Source of the DNA: Rhizobiales bacterium 64-17
GTDB lineage: Bacteria; Pseudomonadota; Alphaproteobacteria; Rhizobiales; Xanthobacteraceae
Length of the DNA stretch: 64,000 bases
Direction: 5' to 3'
NCBI GenBank assembly: GCA_001899285.1
Contig: MKWA01000005.1
Span: 23,788 to 87,787 of the forward strand
Of the stretch, positions 18,974-27,285 are shown piece after piece; position 1 is the stretch's first letter, and the number at the start of each line of letters is the position of its first letter. Position numbers and translations under genes: made by a program. The notes below the pieces were generated by a model. The model saw nothing but the letters and a program-made list of their open reading frames with translations. It was not told where the DNA came from and did not search any database.

Positions 18974-20083
18974 CTATTTCCCCCAGACTTCCTTGCTGAG
19001 ATCGACGATCATCTTCAGTTTGGCCCACTGTTCATCCTCGGCGAGCACATTGCCCTCCTCGGTCGAAGCAAAACCGCACTGCGGCGACAGGCACAGCTGA
19101 TCGAGCGCGACATATTTGGTCGCCTCGTCGATCCGGCGCTTGAGATCGTCCTTCGGCTCCAGCCGCCCGGATTTGGAGGTGACGAGGCCAAGCACCATCT
19201 GCTTGTTCCCTTTCGGGAAGAACCGCAGCGGCTCAAACCCGCCGGCGCGGTCGGTGTCATATTCGAGGAAGTAGCCGTCGAGCGGCGTGTCGTTGAACAT
19301 CACCTCGGCGACCGGCTCGTAGCCACCCTCGGCGATCCAGGTGGAGCGGAAATTGCCACGGCAGGAGTGCATGGTGACCACCATGTCCTTCGGCCGGTCG
19401 CGGATCGCGATGTCGATCATCTTCGCATAAATCTTCGGCAGCGTGTCCGGATCGTCACCGCGCTCGCGCGAATGCGCGCGTTCCTTGGCGTCGCACATCA
19501 TCGCCCAGGTGGTGTCGTCGAGCTGGAGATAGCGGCAGCCAGCGTCATAGAACGCGCGCACCGCCTTCTTGTAGGTCTGCGCCAGATCCTCGAAGAAATT
19601 GTCGAGGTTCGGATAGGCTTCCTTGCTCACCGACACCCGGCCCTGCCGGAAGTGCAGCACGCCCGGCGCGGGAATGGTCATTTTCGGCGTGACCTTGCAG
19701 TGCGCCTTGAGGAATTTGAAATCCTCGATGTGCGGATGGCCGGAGAAGCCGAGCTTGCCCGACGTGCGCACGCTCTCCATCTTGGTGTCGACCCCGTGGA
19801 ATTTGATGCCCTTGTCGGTCTGAACCATCTCCACGCCATCGAGGCCGCGGAAGAAGTCGAACTGCCACCACGAGCGGCGCAGTTCGCCGTCGGTCGCAAG
19901 CTGCAGGCCGACCTCCTCCTGCTTCCGGATCACGCCTTCGATGGCGCGGTCCTCGATCTCGCGCAGTTGTGCTGCGCTGATCTCGCCGCGCGCGCGCTTC
20001 GCCCGCGCATCGCGCACGGATGCGGGCCGCAGCAAACTGCCGACATGATCGGCGCGGAACGGGGCGGTGGTGCGTTGGGTCAT
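18974..20083 (-). CDS. Core-MetE-like zinc methyltransferase, downstream tandem copy
   Basis: Homologue of the C-terminal catalytic half of cobalamin-independent methionine synthase (COG0620, YxjG-like); the N-terminal MetE barrel is absent, giving 369 residues. The zinc ligands of MetE are matched in order: His239 and Cys241 in VVTMHSCRGNF, Glu274 in YFLEYDTDRAGGFE, Cys336 in LSPQCGFAST. FRADHVGSLLRP at the N-terminus and YLQLDDTTWA are also family hallmarks. It should move a methyl group from a folate or other donor to a thiol. Start MTQRTTAPF (ATG 20081-20083). The upstream paralogue lies 119 bp away; the last ~97 residues of the two are almost identical. Confidence 0.85.
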   Translation of the reverse strand: MTQRTTAPFRADHVGSLLRPASVRDARAKRARGEISAAQLREIEDRAIEGVIRKQEEVGLQLATDGELRRSWWQFDFFRGLDGVEMVQTDKGIKFHGVDTKMESVRTSGKLGFSGHPHIEDFKFLKAHCKVTPKMTIPAPGVLHFRQGRVSVSKEAYPNLDNFFEDLAQTYKKAVRAFYDAGCRYLQLDDTTWAMMCDAKERAHSRERGDDPDTLPKIYAKMIDIAIRDRPKDMVVTMHSCRGNFRSTWIAEGGYEPVAEVMFNDTPLDGYFLEYDTDRAGGFEPLRFFPKGNKQMVLGLVTSKSGRLEPKDDLKRRIDEATKYVALDQLCLSPQCGFASTEEGNVLAEDEQWAKLKMIVDLSKEVWGK

Positions 20084-20167
20084 CGGAAGTGTCCTGTATC
20101 GCCACGGACTTAAACGATGGTGCGGTCCGGGTGAGGGGCGATTGTCTCAAGCTGCCCCTCACCCCGA

Positions 20168-20193
20168 CCCTCTCCCCGCATGCGGGGAGAGGG
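20168..20193. repeat. 26-bp perfect palindromic repeat between the tandem MetE-like genes
   Basis: CCCTCTCCCCGCA is followed directly by its exact reverse complement, in the context CCCCTCACCCCGA. This is a widespread family of interspersed palindromes in proteobacteria. It sits 10 bp beyond the stop of the upstream MetE-like gene and may end or stabilise its transcript. A shorter relative is at 45266-45293. Confidence 0.8.
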
Positions 20194-20202
20194 AGAAAGG
20201 CT

Positions 20203-21306
20203 TTAGCCCCAGACTTCCTTGCTGAGATCGACGATCATCTTCAGCTTGGCCCACTGTTCGTCCTCGGCGAGCACGTTGCCCTCCTCGGTCGAGGCAAAGC
20301 CGCATTGCGGCGACAGGCAAAGCTGGTCGAGCGCGATATACTTCGTCGCCTCGTCGATGCGACGCTTGATGTCGTCCTTCGGTTCGAGCCGGCCCTGCTT
20401 GGAGGTGACGAGACCGAGCACCACCATCTTGTTGCCCTTCGGCAGGAAACGCAGCGGCTCGAAACCGCCGGCGCGGTCGGTGTCGTATTCGAGGAAATAG
20501 CCGTCGTAGTTGCACTTCTCGAGCAGGCTCTTGCCGACCGGCTCGTAGCCGCCCGACGAAATGAACGTGGAGCGGAAGTTGCCGCGACACACATGCGTCG
20601 TGATGGTCATGTCGGCGGGCTTGGCGTCCAGCGCCTTATTGAGCATCGCAGTATAGCTGTCCTGCAGATGATCAACGTCGAGACCGCGATCCTTGGCCTT
20701 CTTCATCTCTTCCTGCGAGCACAGATAGGCCCAGGCGGTGTCGTCGAACTGCAGATAGCGGCAGCCGGCGTCATAAAATGCCTTGATCGCCTTCTGATAC
20801 GCCACCGCGAGATCGTCGAAGATCGCGTCGCGGTTGGCATAGGCGCTCTTGTTCACCGAGCCGGGCTCAAGCCGGAAGTGCATCACCGTCGGCGCCGGGA
20901 TGCACATCTTCGGCATCACCTTGGTGTGCGCCTTGAGGAATTTGAAGTGCTCCAGCATCGGATGGTTGGAGAAACCGATCTTGCTGTCGACGCGCAGCAC
21001 CTGCATCTTGGTCTGCATGCCCTGGAACTGGATGCCGTGGTCGGACGCTTCCAGCCGCACGCCGTCGAGCATGCTGAAGAAATCGTAGTGCCACCACGAG
21101 CGGCGGAATTCGCCGTCGGTCGCGAGTTGCAGGCCGATCTCTTCCTGCTTCTTGATGATCTTCTCGATCTCGCGATCCTCGACCGCCTTGAGCTGCGCGT
21201 CGGTGATTTCCTTTTTCTCGTGCTTGGCGCGGGCGTCCTTGATCGCCGCGGTGCGCAGGATCGAACCGACATGGTCGGCGCGGAAGGGTGGCTTGGTCCG
21301 TTGCAT
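20203..21306 (-). CDS. Core-MetE-like zinc methyltransferase, upstream tandem copy
   Basis: 367-residue paralogue of the preceding gene. Ligands: His238 and Cys240 in TITTHVCRGNF, Glu273 in YFLEYDTDRAGGFE, Cys335 in LSPQCGFAST. N-terminal PPFRADHVGSILRT and WWHYDFFSMLDGV match the downstream copy, while the middle (about residues 85-265) has diverged and could set a different substrate. It lies 33 bp after the MetF-like gene on the same strand, so methyltransferase, reductase and this gene form a probable operon. Known relatives act as methionine synthase or as methyltransferases with unusual donors; which applies here is open. Confidence 0.85.
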   Translation of the reverse strand: MQRTKPPFRADHVGSILRTAAIKDARAKHEKKEITDAQLKAVEDREIEKIIKKQEEIGLQLATDGEFRRSWWHYDFFSMLDGVRLEASDHGIQFQGMQTKMQVLRVDSKIGFSNHPMLEHFKFLKAHTKVMPKMCIPAPTVMHFRLEPGSVNKSAYANRDAIFDDLAVAYQKAIKAFYDAGCRYLQFDDTAWAYLCSQEEMKKAKDRGLDVDHLQDSYTAMLNKALDAKPADMTITTHVCRGNFRSTFISSGGYEPVGKSLLEKCNYDGYFLEYDTDRAGGFEPLRFLPKGNKMVVLGLVTSKQGRLEPKDDIKRRIDEATKYIALDQLCLSPQCGFASTEEGNVLAEDEQWAKLKMIVDLSKEVWG

Positions 21307-21339
21307 GGTCGAATGTTCCTCCTGAGAACGGCGGACCCG

Positions 21340-22233
21340 CTATGACACGGGTTCTTGATTGGGAAGCGTTGGGTCGGCGAATTCCTGTTCGGGGGGAGTG
21401 ATAGCACGTCCGGGAACGATTGGTGCTACGACTGACGCATAACGCGCCGTCTCGATCAGCCCGCCGAAGGAAAAATAATGCGGCGCGATATTGCCGAGCG
21501 CCGGGGCCGCGACGCGCAACGCATCGAGGATCGCATCGGGGCCGACCCGGCCGCCAAATGCCAGGGCCGTGGCAGCGCCCGACATCAAACCTTGCGCGGA
21601 GGCGGCGACGCCGCAGCGCGCCGCATAGCGCAACAGCGCCGTCAGTTTGGTCGGCCCGGCGAGGCCGATCCGCACCGGCGCGGTCACGCCGGCGGCGCGC
21701 AGATCACGCACGTAAGTCATGATCGGCGCGGCGGAAAACACGAACTGCGTGACGATATGCGCGTGCAGTCCCGCATCGCGGGCCGCCGCAAGTTTGTCGG
21801 TCAAAGCCCGCGTCATCATATCGGCAGCGATGGCCGGATGGCCCTGCGGATGACCGGCGATACCGATCTCCTCGATTCCGAGGGCGCGCCAATCCATCGC
21901 CCGGATCAACGCAAGCGCATCGGCATAAGGCCCGAGCGGCTTGGGAATGTCGCCACCGATCACCAGCACGCGGCGCATCCCGCCCTCGCCGCAGGCGCGC
22001 TTGAGGCATTCCGTCAGATCGTCCGCCGACGCGATCCGCCGCGCCGCGAGATGCAGCACCGGATCGAGCCCGGCGCGCTGCACGGCCATGGCAAGATCGG
22101 CCATCTCGCGCAAACCCTGCGACGGGACGTGGCTCAAATAGAGCGGCTGCCCCGGCGGCACCAGCGCGGCGAGCCGCACCAGCTCGTCCGCCGTGGGCCG
22201 CGTCGCCTCGAGAGTGAACGCGGACACGCTCAC
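21340..22233 (-). CDS. MetF-family methylenetetrahydrofolate reductase-like protein
   Basis: TIM-barrel flavoprotein family that reduces 5,10-methylene-tetrahydrofolate to 5-methyl-tetrahydrofolate, or runs in reverse during demethylation. Conserved points are the early Glu in FTLEATRPTADEL, the Arg-rich HLAARRIAS strand, Asp in VIGGDIPKPLGPY (the folate-protonating position of MetF), GIAGHPQGHP and TQFVFSA. The GTG at 22231-22233 overlaps the upstream stop (GTGA), giving 297 residues. An upstream ATG (22275) would lie inside the neighbouring gene. The enzyme is divergent from housekeeping MetF, so a specialised one-carbon role is likely. Confidence 0.8.
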   Translation of the reverse strand: MSVSAFTLEATRPTADELVRLAALVPPGQPLYLSHVPSQGLREMADLAMAVQRAGLDPVLHLAARRIASADDLTECLKRACGEGGMRRVLVIGGDIPKPLGPYADALALIRAMDWRALGIEEIGIAGHPQGHPAIAADMMTRALTDKLAAARDAGLHAHIVTQFVFSAAPIMTYVRDLRAAGVTAPVRIGLAGPTKLTALLRYAARCGVAASAQGLMSGAATALAFGGRVGPDAILDALRVAAPALGNIAPHYFSFGGLIETARYASVVAPIVPGRAITPPEQEFADPTLPNQEPVS

Positions 22234-23699
22234 TCCCGGCGGCGGGAGATGACGAACGACTCGTCGTAGAACCACAGCCCGCCGTGCTGCTGCAATACTT
22301 CGCGCGTCGCCTCGATGTAGCGGCGGTCGGCGTTGACGTCAGCGAGCCGGTCGTCCTCCACCTGCGCCACATAGATTGCCGCGTTCCACGCCGCGAGCAG
22401 GGTCGACGTACCGATCGACGCGGAGATTTCCGACGGCAGCGTGTGCATGTCGTAGCGGAACAACGACCGCTGATCGGAATAGGCGTTGAAATTGAGATCG
22501 CGCGCGGCGCCACCCAATTCGTTCTTCACCGCCTTGAGCAGATCGTGGCGGCTGTGCGCGAACGGATTATCGTCCGGCCAGACCTTGTGAATGAGATCCA
22601 TGCCCGGATCGTGGCCATAGGAATGGATCGCGATCATCCGGCCACCCGGCCCGAGCGCACGCGCCAGCGGCGCCAGCACGCGCTTCGCCTTGAAATCGAG
22701 CGACGCGCGCGCCCGATAGGGTTGCGAGGCGATGACCAGATCGTAGTCGGCGGTGGTGCCGCCGGGCTTGGGAATGATCGGATCGAGCAGGAAGCGATGA
22801 TCCTCGCGATAGAGCACCAGGATCACCGGCCGCTCATAGACCGGATTGCCGCTTTTCTGCGACACCTTCGCCTTCCAGTTCTCGGCGAGGAACGGTTCGA
22901 GCGCGGTGATCTGCTCCTCGAAACCGTGCGACGAGGTGCCGGAGAGCGGCACTTCCTTCCACACGGTGCTCGCGGCGGCAGTCAACGACTTCACCGCGAG
23001 CCACGGCGCTTCGGCGTAAGCGAGATTGGTCAGCACCAGCACCGTTGAGGGATGCTCGTGGAAGCGGTCCGCCATCTTCTGCATGGTCAGGCGGATGTCT
23101 TCGAGGCTGATCTCCTTGCCGACGATATAGAACGGCGTGTGCGGAAACTTGTCGTGCATCTGCCGCATCACCCGCGACAGCACGGTGCCGTCGCCGACGC
23201 CGGCATCAAATACGCGCAGCGCCGGCGGCCGCGGATGCAGGCTGCCGAGTTCGAGGCCGATGCGGTTCGCGATCTCCCACTTCTCCGAGCAGGTGTTCAC
23301 GAACAGCAGGTATTTCTGCCGGTTGTCGAAGAAGCGGAAATTGCGCTGCGGATCGTCCTTGTCCACCGGCGGCGCGCCGGGCGGCACCATGGTCTGACGC
23401 GGCGGCTCCGGCGGTCGTACCGGGATGGCTGCGGACAGCGGCGCCACACGGCGCAAACCATCGTCTCCGCTGCTGTCGCCGCTTTCCGCCATGAACGAGC
23501 GGATGCGCTCCAGCGTGTCAGTGGTGATGCGCCCGCCGTTACGCAGCCGCGCGGCAAGCTTGCCGTCATTGACGGCGCGGCGACCGAAAGTGGATTCCGC
23601 GAGCCCGCGCTGACGGCAGAAGCTGGCGATCTCCTGAAGGAGAACTTCGTTCACAGACGCCTCCCTGGACGTGTCCCTGCTGCCGGTCTTGTGAGCCAT
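22230..23699 (-). CDS. HTH-fused SAM-dependent methyltransferase-like protein
   Basis: 489 residues in two parts. Residues ~17-70 (IASFCRQRGLAESTFGRRAV, then RITTDTLERIRSFM) look like a small helix-turn-helix found in alphaproteobacterial proteins. A Pro-rich linker (about 90-115) leads to a Rossmann methyltransferase domain with the SAM loop VFDAGVGDGTVLSRV (residues 163-177) and YDLVIASQPYRA at the motif IV position. The substrate is unknown. It heads the MetF / MetE-like run, coupled to the MetF-like gene by a 4-bp overlap, so it may donate or receive methyl groups in the same route, or act as a sensor. I do not know a characterised homologue. Confidence 0.65.
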   Translation of the reverse strand: MAHKTGSRDTSREASVNEVLLQEIASFCRQRGLAESTFGRRAVNDGKLAARLRNGGRITTDTLERIRSFMAESGDSSGDDGLRRVAPLSAAIPVRPPEPPRQTMVPPGAPPVDKDDPQRNFRFFDNRQKYLLFVNTCSEKWEIANRIGLELGSLHPRPPALRVFDAGVGDGTVLSRVMRQMHDKFPHTPFYIVGKEISLEDIRLTMQKMADRFHEHPSTVLVLTNLAYAEAPWLAVKSLTAAASTVWKEVPLSGTSSHGFEEQITALEPFLAENWKAKVSQKSGNPVYERPVILVLYREDHRFLLDPIIPKPGGTTADYDLVIASQPYRARASLDFKAKRVLAPLARALGPGGRMIAIHSYGHDPGMDLIHKVWPDDNPFAHSRHDLLKAVKNELGGAARDLNFNAYSDQRSLFRYDMHTLPSEISASIGTSTLLAAWNAAIYVAQVEDDRLADVNADRRYIEATREVLQQHGGLWFYDESFVISRRRE

Positions 23700-23828
23700 T
23701 TGCGTGCTTGCCGGTTCGAGTCAGGCTGTTGAGCCCGGCGCAAATCGAACCTCCGCCCGCGCGCATCGTCAACCACAAAACTTGCCCACGAAAGTTGGGA
23801 GATAAGAATGGGCAACGCCCAATGCAAG

Positions 23829-23861
23829 AAAAACCCGCCAGACAGGGCCTAGCGGGTTTTT
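23829..23861. terminator. Bidirectional Rho-independent terminator after pcaG
   Basis: AAAAACCCGC and GCGGGTTTTT form a 10-bp perfect stem around a 13-nt loop, giving a U-run in either direction. It lies 83 bp beyond the pcaG stop on the minus strand and insulates the pca operon from the methyltransferase operon. Confidence 0.85.
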
Positions 23862-23888
23862 GCGATCGTTTGCGGAAGGCCCGGGTTG

Positions 23889-23940
23889 GGAATCACCTGC
23901 CCTATGCCAGGCGCAGCCCACTCCAGGTGGGCAGTATTCC
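23889..23940. repeat. Long imperfect inverted repeat next to the pcaG stop
   Basis: GGAATCACCTGCCC (23889-23902) pairs with GGGCAGTATTCC (23929-23940), with a small bulge; inner CAGG/CCTG segments could pair too. It begins 4 bp beyond the pcaG stop and would fold at the end of the pca mRNA, perhaps protecting its 3' end. Confidence 0.5.
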
Positions 23941-23943
23941 GGA

Positions 23944-24546
23944 TCAGATTTCGAAGAACACGGTCTCGTCGTCTCCCTGCACCTTGATGTCAAAGCGATA
24001 GACGCCGTCCTTCTCCTTCCTGGCGATCAGGGTGTGGCGGCGGTCTTCCGGCACCAGCGCGAGAATCTGGTCGGTGGCGTTGGCAGCCTCGTCCGGGAAA
24101 TACAGGCGCGTATAGACCTGCCGCAGCATGCCGCGCGAGAAGATGCAGACCACCACATGCGGCGCCTGCAACTTGCCGTTCGGGCCGGGCACCTGACCGG
24201 GCTTGATGGTGTCGAAGCCGAACTCGCCCTGCTTGTTGCAGGCCGAGCGGCCGAAACCCTTGAAGCTGGCATTGGGCGCACGCGGATCGCGCGGATGCGC
24301 GTAGCGGCCTTGCGAATCCGCTTGCCAGATTTCCAGCATCGCGTCCGGGATCGGCACGCCATCGCCGTCGCGGATGACGCCGGTGATGTGGATCTTCTGG
24401 CCGGACGCATCGGGCGTGATCAGATTGTCGCCGACAGTTTCCTTCCAGCTATAGGTGCCGTCCGGATCCCAGTGCGCGCGGCCCTTCGGCGTCAGGCCAT
24501 AGGCATAAAACGGGCCGACGGTTTGCGAGGGGGTCAGGTCGGACAT
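23944..24546 (-). CDS. pcaG: Protocatechuate 3,4-dioxygenase alpha subunit
   Basis: Structural subunit of the Fe(III) intradiol dioxygenase that cleaves protocatechuate to 3-carboxy-cis,cis-muconate. TPSQTVGPFYAYGLTP at the N-terminus, the ITGVIRDGDGVPIPDAMLEI strand, FGRSACNKQGEFGFDTIKPG and PHVVVCIFSRGMLRQVYTRL follow the PcaG pattern; as expected, the iron-binding Tyr/His set is not complete in this subunit. 200 residues is normal. It begins 2 bp after the pcaH stop and is the last gene of pcaIJFHG. Confidence 0.96.
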   Translation of the reverse strand: MSDLTPSQTVGPFYAYGLTPKGRAHWDPDGTYSWKETVGDNLITPDASGQKIHITGVIRDGDGVPIPDAMLEIWQADSQGRYAHPRDPRAPNASFKGFGRSACNKQGEFGFDTIKPGQVPGPNGKLQAPHVVVCIFSRGMLRQVYTRLYFPDEAANATDQILALVPEDRRHTLIARKEKDGVYRFDIKVQGDDETVFFEI

Positions 24547-24548
24547 GA

Positions 24549-25256
24549 TCAGTGCTTCTCCTCATCCATCGGCGTACCTTCGCGGCCGCGCAGCACGATA
24601 TCGAACCGGAACGCCAGCGCCCATTCCGGCACGGTGTTCTCGAGATCGAACGTCGCGATCATGCGGTTGCGCGCCTTCTCGTCGGGGACCGAATTGAAGA
24701 TCGGGTCGAACGGGAACAAATAGTCGCCGGGGAAATACATCTGCGTCACGAGCCGCGACAGGAACGAGTGACCGAACAGCGAAAAGTGGATGTGGTTCGG
24801 CCGCCACGCATTGTGGTGGTTGCCCCACGGATAGGCGCCGGGCTTGATGGTGACGAACTTGTAGTAGCCGTTCTTGTCGGTGAGCGTGCGGCCCGCACCG
24901 GTGAAATTCGGATCGAGTGGCGCCGGATGCTGATCGACGATGTGCACGTAGCGGCCGCAGGCATTGGCCTGCCACAGCTCCACCAGAACCTCCGGCACCG
25001 GGCGCTTGTCCTCATCGAGGATCTGCCCGTGGACGATGATGCGCTCGCCGAGCGGTTCGCCCTTGTGCATCTTGGTCAGGTCGTTGTCGCCCTCTTCGAT
25101 GGCATTGTGACCGTAGACCGGGCCGGTCAGCTCCGACAGTGTGTGCGGCACGACGATCAGCGGCTTCGACGGCGACCGCTTGATGGTGCTCTTGTATCCG
25201 GGGCTCAGATGCTTCGGATAATCGATCAGCCCCTTGGTCGGATAGATCAGCGACAT
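24549..25256 (-). CDS. pcaH: Protocatechuate 3,4-dioxygenase beta subunit
   Basis: Catalytic subunit binding the non-haem ferric ion. The intradiol signature VHGQILDEDKRPVPEVLVEL is followed by the ligands: Tyr in ACGRYVHI, Tyr in KPGAYPWGN, and both His in RPNHIHFSLFG. 235 residues matches the family. An N-terminal arm with LSELTGPVYG contributes to the active-site entrance. It follows pcaF by 15 bp. Oxygen and protocatechuate are the substrates in the cytoplasm; the product needs PcaB, PcaC and PcaD, which are not in this window. Confidence 0.97.
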   Translation of the reverse strand: MSLIYPTKGLIDYPKHLSPGYKSTIKRSPSKPLIVVPHTLSELTGPVYGHNAIEEGDNDLTKMHKGEPLGERIIVHGQILDEDKRPVPEVLVELWQANACGRYVHIVDQHPAPLDPNFTGAGRTLTDKNGYYKFVTIKPGAYPWGNHHNAWRPNHIHFSLFGHSFLSRLVTQMYFPGDYLFPFDPIFNSVPDEKARNRMIATFDLENTVPEWALAFRFDIVLRGREGTPMDEEKH

Positions 25257-25271
25257 CGACTTCTGCTCCCC

Positions 25272-26483
25272 TCAGACGCGCGCAAGCGCCATCGATACAC
25301 CTTGTCCGACGCCGACACACATGGTGGCAAGGCCGATCTTGCCTTGCCGCGCCTGCAGGCCGTGCGCCACCGTCATCGCCAGCCGCGCGCCCGACATGCC
25401 GAGCGGATGGCCAAGCGCGATCGCACCGCCGTGCGGATTGACGTGTTCGGCATCGTCGGCGAGTCCAAGCTGGCGCATGCAGGCTAGGCCCTGCGACGCG
25501 AACGCCTCATTGAGTTCGATCAAATCGAAGTCGCCGATCTTCATACCGAGCCGCGCCATCAGCTTCTGCGTCGAGGGCACAGGGCCGATGCCCATGATGC
25601 GGGGCGGCACGCCGGCCGAGGCAACGCCGAGCACGCGGGCGCGGGGCGTCAGCCCATATGTCTTCACCGCGTCTTCCGAGGCGAGGATCATCGCCGCCGC
25701 GCCATCGTTGACGCCCGACGCATTGCCAGCGGTCACCGTGCCGGGATTGCGGAACGGAGTCTTGAGCTTGGCAAGTTGCTCCATCGTCGTCTCGGGGCGC
25801 GGATGCTCGTCCGCCGACACTTCGACGGTCTCGCCCTTGCGGCCGGCGATGCTGACCGGAACGATCTCGGCCTTGAAATACCCGGCGGCGATCGCCTTGC
25901 CGGCGCGTTGCTGCGAGCGCAGCGCGAAGGCGTCCTGATCGGCGCGCGTCACCTGGAATTCAGCGGCGACGTTCTCGCCGGTCTCCGGCATGGAATCGAT
26001 GCCGTATTGCTGCTTCATCAGCGGATTGACGAAACGCCAGCCGATCGTCGTGTCGTAAATCTCGGCGCTGCGCGAGAACGCCTCGGTCGCCTTGCCCTGC
26101 ACGAACGGCGCGCGGGTCATCGACTCGACACCGCCGGCGATGCCGATCTCGATCTCGCCGGCACGGATCGCGCGCGCGACCGTGCCGACCGCATCGAGGC
26201 CGGACGCGCACAGGCGGTTGAGCGTGATGCCCGGCACCGCTACCGGCAGGCCAGCGAGCAGCGCCGCCATGCGCGCGACGTTGCGGTTGTCCTCGCCCGC
26301 CTGATTGGCGCAGCCGAGCACGACCTCATCGATCGCTTCCCAGTCCACCTTCGGATTGCGCGCGATCAGCGCCCTGATCGGCACCGCGGCGAGATCGTCG
26401 GTACGCACCTTGGCAAGCGAGCCACCGTAGCGGCCGATCGGCGTGCGGGCCGCATCGCAGAGGAAAACGTCGCGTGTCGCCAT
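25272..26483 (-). CDS. pcaF: Beta-ketoadipyl-CoA thiolase
   Basis: Cleaves 3-oxoadipyl-CoA to acetyl-CoA and succinyl-CoA, the last step of the beta-ketoadipate pathway. Thiolase landmarks: nucleophilic Cys in [14 protein letters not shown] (about residue 90), [43 protein letters not shown] (catalytic His) and CVGVGQG with the second Cys. 403 residues. [20 protein letters not shown] is typical of PcaF. Its place between pcaJ and pcaH supports PcaF over a general acetoacetyl-CoA thiolase. Confidence 0.95.
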   Translation of the reverse strand: MATRDVFLCDAARTPIGRYGGSLAKVRTDDLAAVPIRALIARNPKVDWEAIDEVVLGCANQAGEDNRNVARMAALLAGLPVAVPGITLNRLCASGLDAVGTVARAIRAGEIEIGIAGGVESMTRAPFVQGKATEAFSRSAEIYDTTIGWRFVNPLMKQQYGIDSMPETGENVAAEFQVTRADQDAFALRSQQRAGKAIAAGYFKAEIVPVSIAGRKGETVEVSADEHPRPETTMEQLAKLKTPFRNPGTVTAGNASGVNDGAAAMILASEDAVKTYGLTPRARVLGVASAGVPPRIMGIGPVPSTQKLMARLGMKIGDFDLIELNEAFASQGLACMRQLGLADDAEHVNPHGGAIALGHPLGMSGARLAMTVAHGLQARQGKIGLATMCVGVGQGVSMALARV

Positions 26484-26509
26484 CTCAGATCACTCCAATA
26501 ATCGATTGC

Positions 26510-27283
26510 TCACGCCGCCGCGTGGGCGCGCGCGGTGCGGGCCTGCAACTCGCGCAGGATGTCCAGTTCTTGCGCCGTCGGCACCGGCGTTTCGGCGACC
26601 TGCGCCGCGTAGCGCACGGTCCAGCCGGTGTTCTCCTGAATCTGCTCGCGGGTGACGCCGGGATGGATCGACGTGACGATCATTTCCTTCGTCTCCGGGT
26701 CCGGCTGATAGATCGCCAGATCGGTGATCAGCCGCGTCGGCCCCTTGGTCTTGATGCCGAGCTTCTGGCGGCTGTCGCCACCGCTGCCGTGGCCGATCGA
26801 GGTGAAGAAATCGATCTTCTCCACGAACGAGCGCTTGCCCTGCGCCATGATGATGAAAATCTCGCCGCACGAAGTGGCGATCTCCGGCGCGCCGCCGCCG
26901 CCCGGCAACCGCACCTTCGGCTTGTTGTAGTCGCCGACCACGGTGGTGTTGAGATTGGCGTATTTGTCGATCTGCGCGCCGCCGAGGAAGCCGACCGAGA
27001 TACGCCCGCCCTGCAGCCAGTAGCGGAACATCTCCGGCACCGACACCGTGGTCAGCGCGGTCTCGCACAACTCGCCATCGCCGATCGAGAGCGGCAGCAC
27101 GGTCGGCTTGGTGCCGAGCGTGCCGGACTCGTAGATCAGCGTCACATTGGGCGCATGCGACAGCCGCGCCAGATTGGCGGCGGCCGACGGCTGGCCGATG
27201 CCGACGAAGCAAACGTCTTCGTTCCTGAGTGCTCGCGCCGCGGCGACGGTCATCATCTCGTTGGGCTTGTAATTGGCCATCAT
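26510..27283 (-). CDS. pcaJ: 3-oxoadipate CoA-transferase subunit B
   Basis: Beta subunit of the family I CoA-transferase that moves CoA from succinyl-CoA to 3-oxoadipate. The catalytic Glu is in LIYESGTLGTKP; FVGIGQPSAAANLA and GGRISVGFLGGAQIDKYANL are the CoA-site strands. I chose ATG 27281-27283 (MMANYKPNEM), 2 bp after the pcaI stop; a longer upstream frame runs through pcaI and is not real. 257 residues. Sequence style (also in its partner) is closer to the GctAB-like group than to the short Pseudomonas PcaIJ, so related 3-oxoacids could also be accepted. Confidence 0.9.
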   Translation of the reverse strand: MMANYKPNEMMTVAAARALRNEDVCFVGIGQPSAAANLARLSHAPNVTLIYESGTLGTKPTVLPLSIGDGELCETALTTVSVPEMFRYWLQGGRISVGFLGGAQIDKYANLNTTVVGDYNKPKVRLPGGGGAPEIATSCGEIFIIMAQGKRSFVEKIDFFTSIGHGSGGDSRQKLGIKTKGPTRLITDLAIYQPDPETKEMIVTSIHPGVTREQIQENTGWTVRYAAQVAETPVPTAQELDILRELQARTARAHAAA

Positions 27284-27285
27284 CG

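Noticed and set aside
23705-23745. tRNA-like T-arm sequence (GGTTCGAGTC) before the methyltransferase gene
   Set aside because: One T-stem pair fails, no acceptor stem or anticodon arm can be built at the right distance, and no CCA end follows.
18974-23828. SAM riboswitch ahead of the one-carbon operon or between its genes
   Set aside because: The minus-strand leader 23700-23828 shows no recognisable SAM-II or related conserved core by eye.
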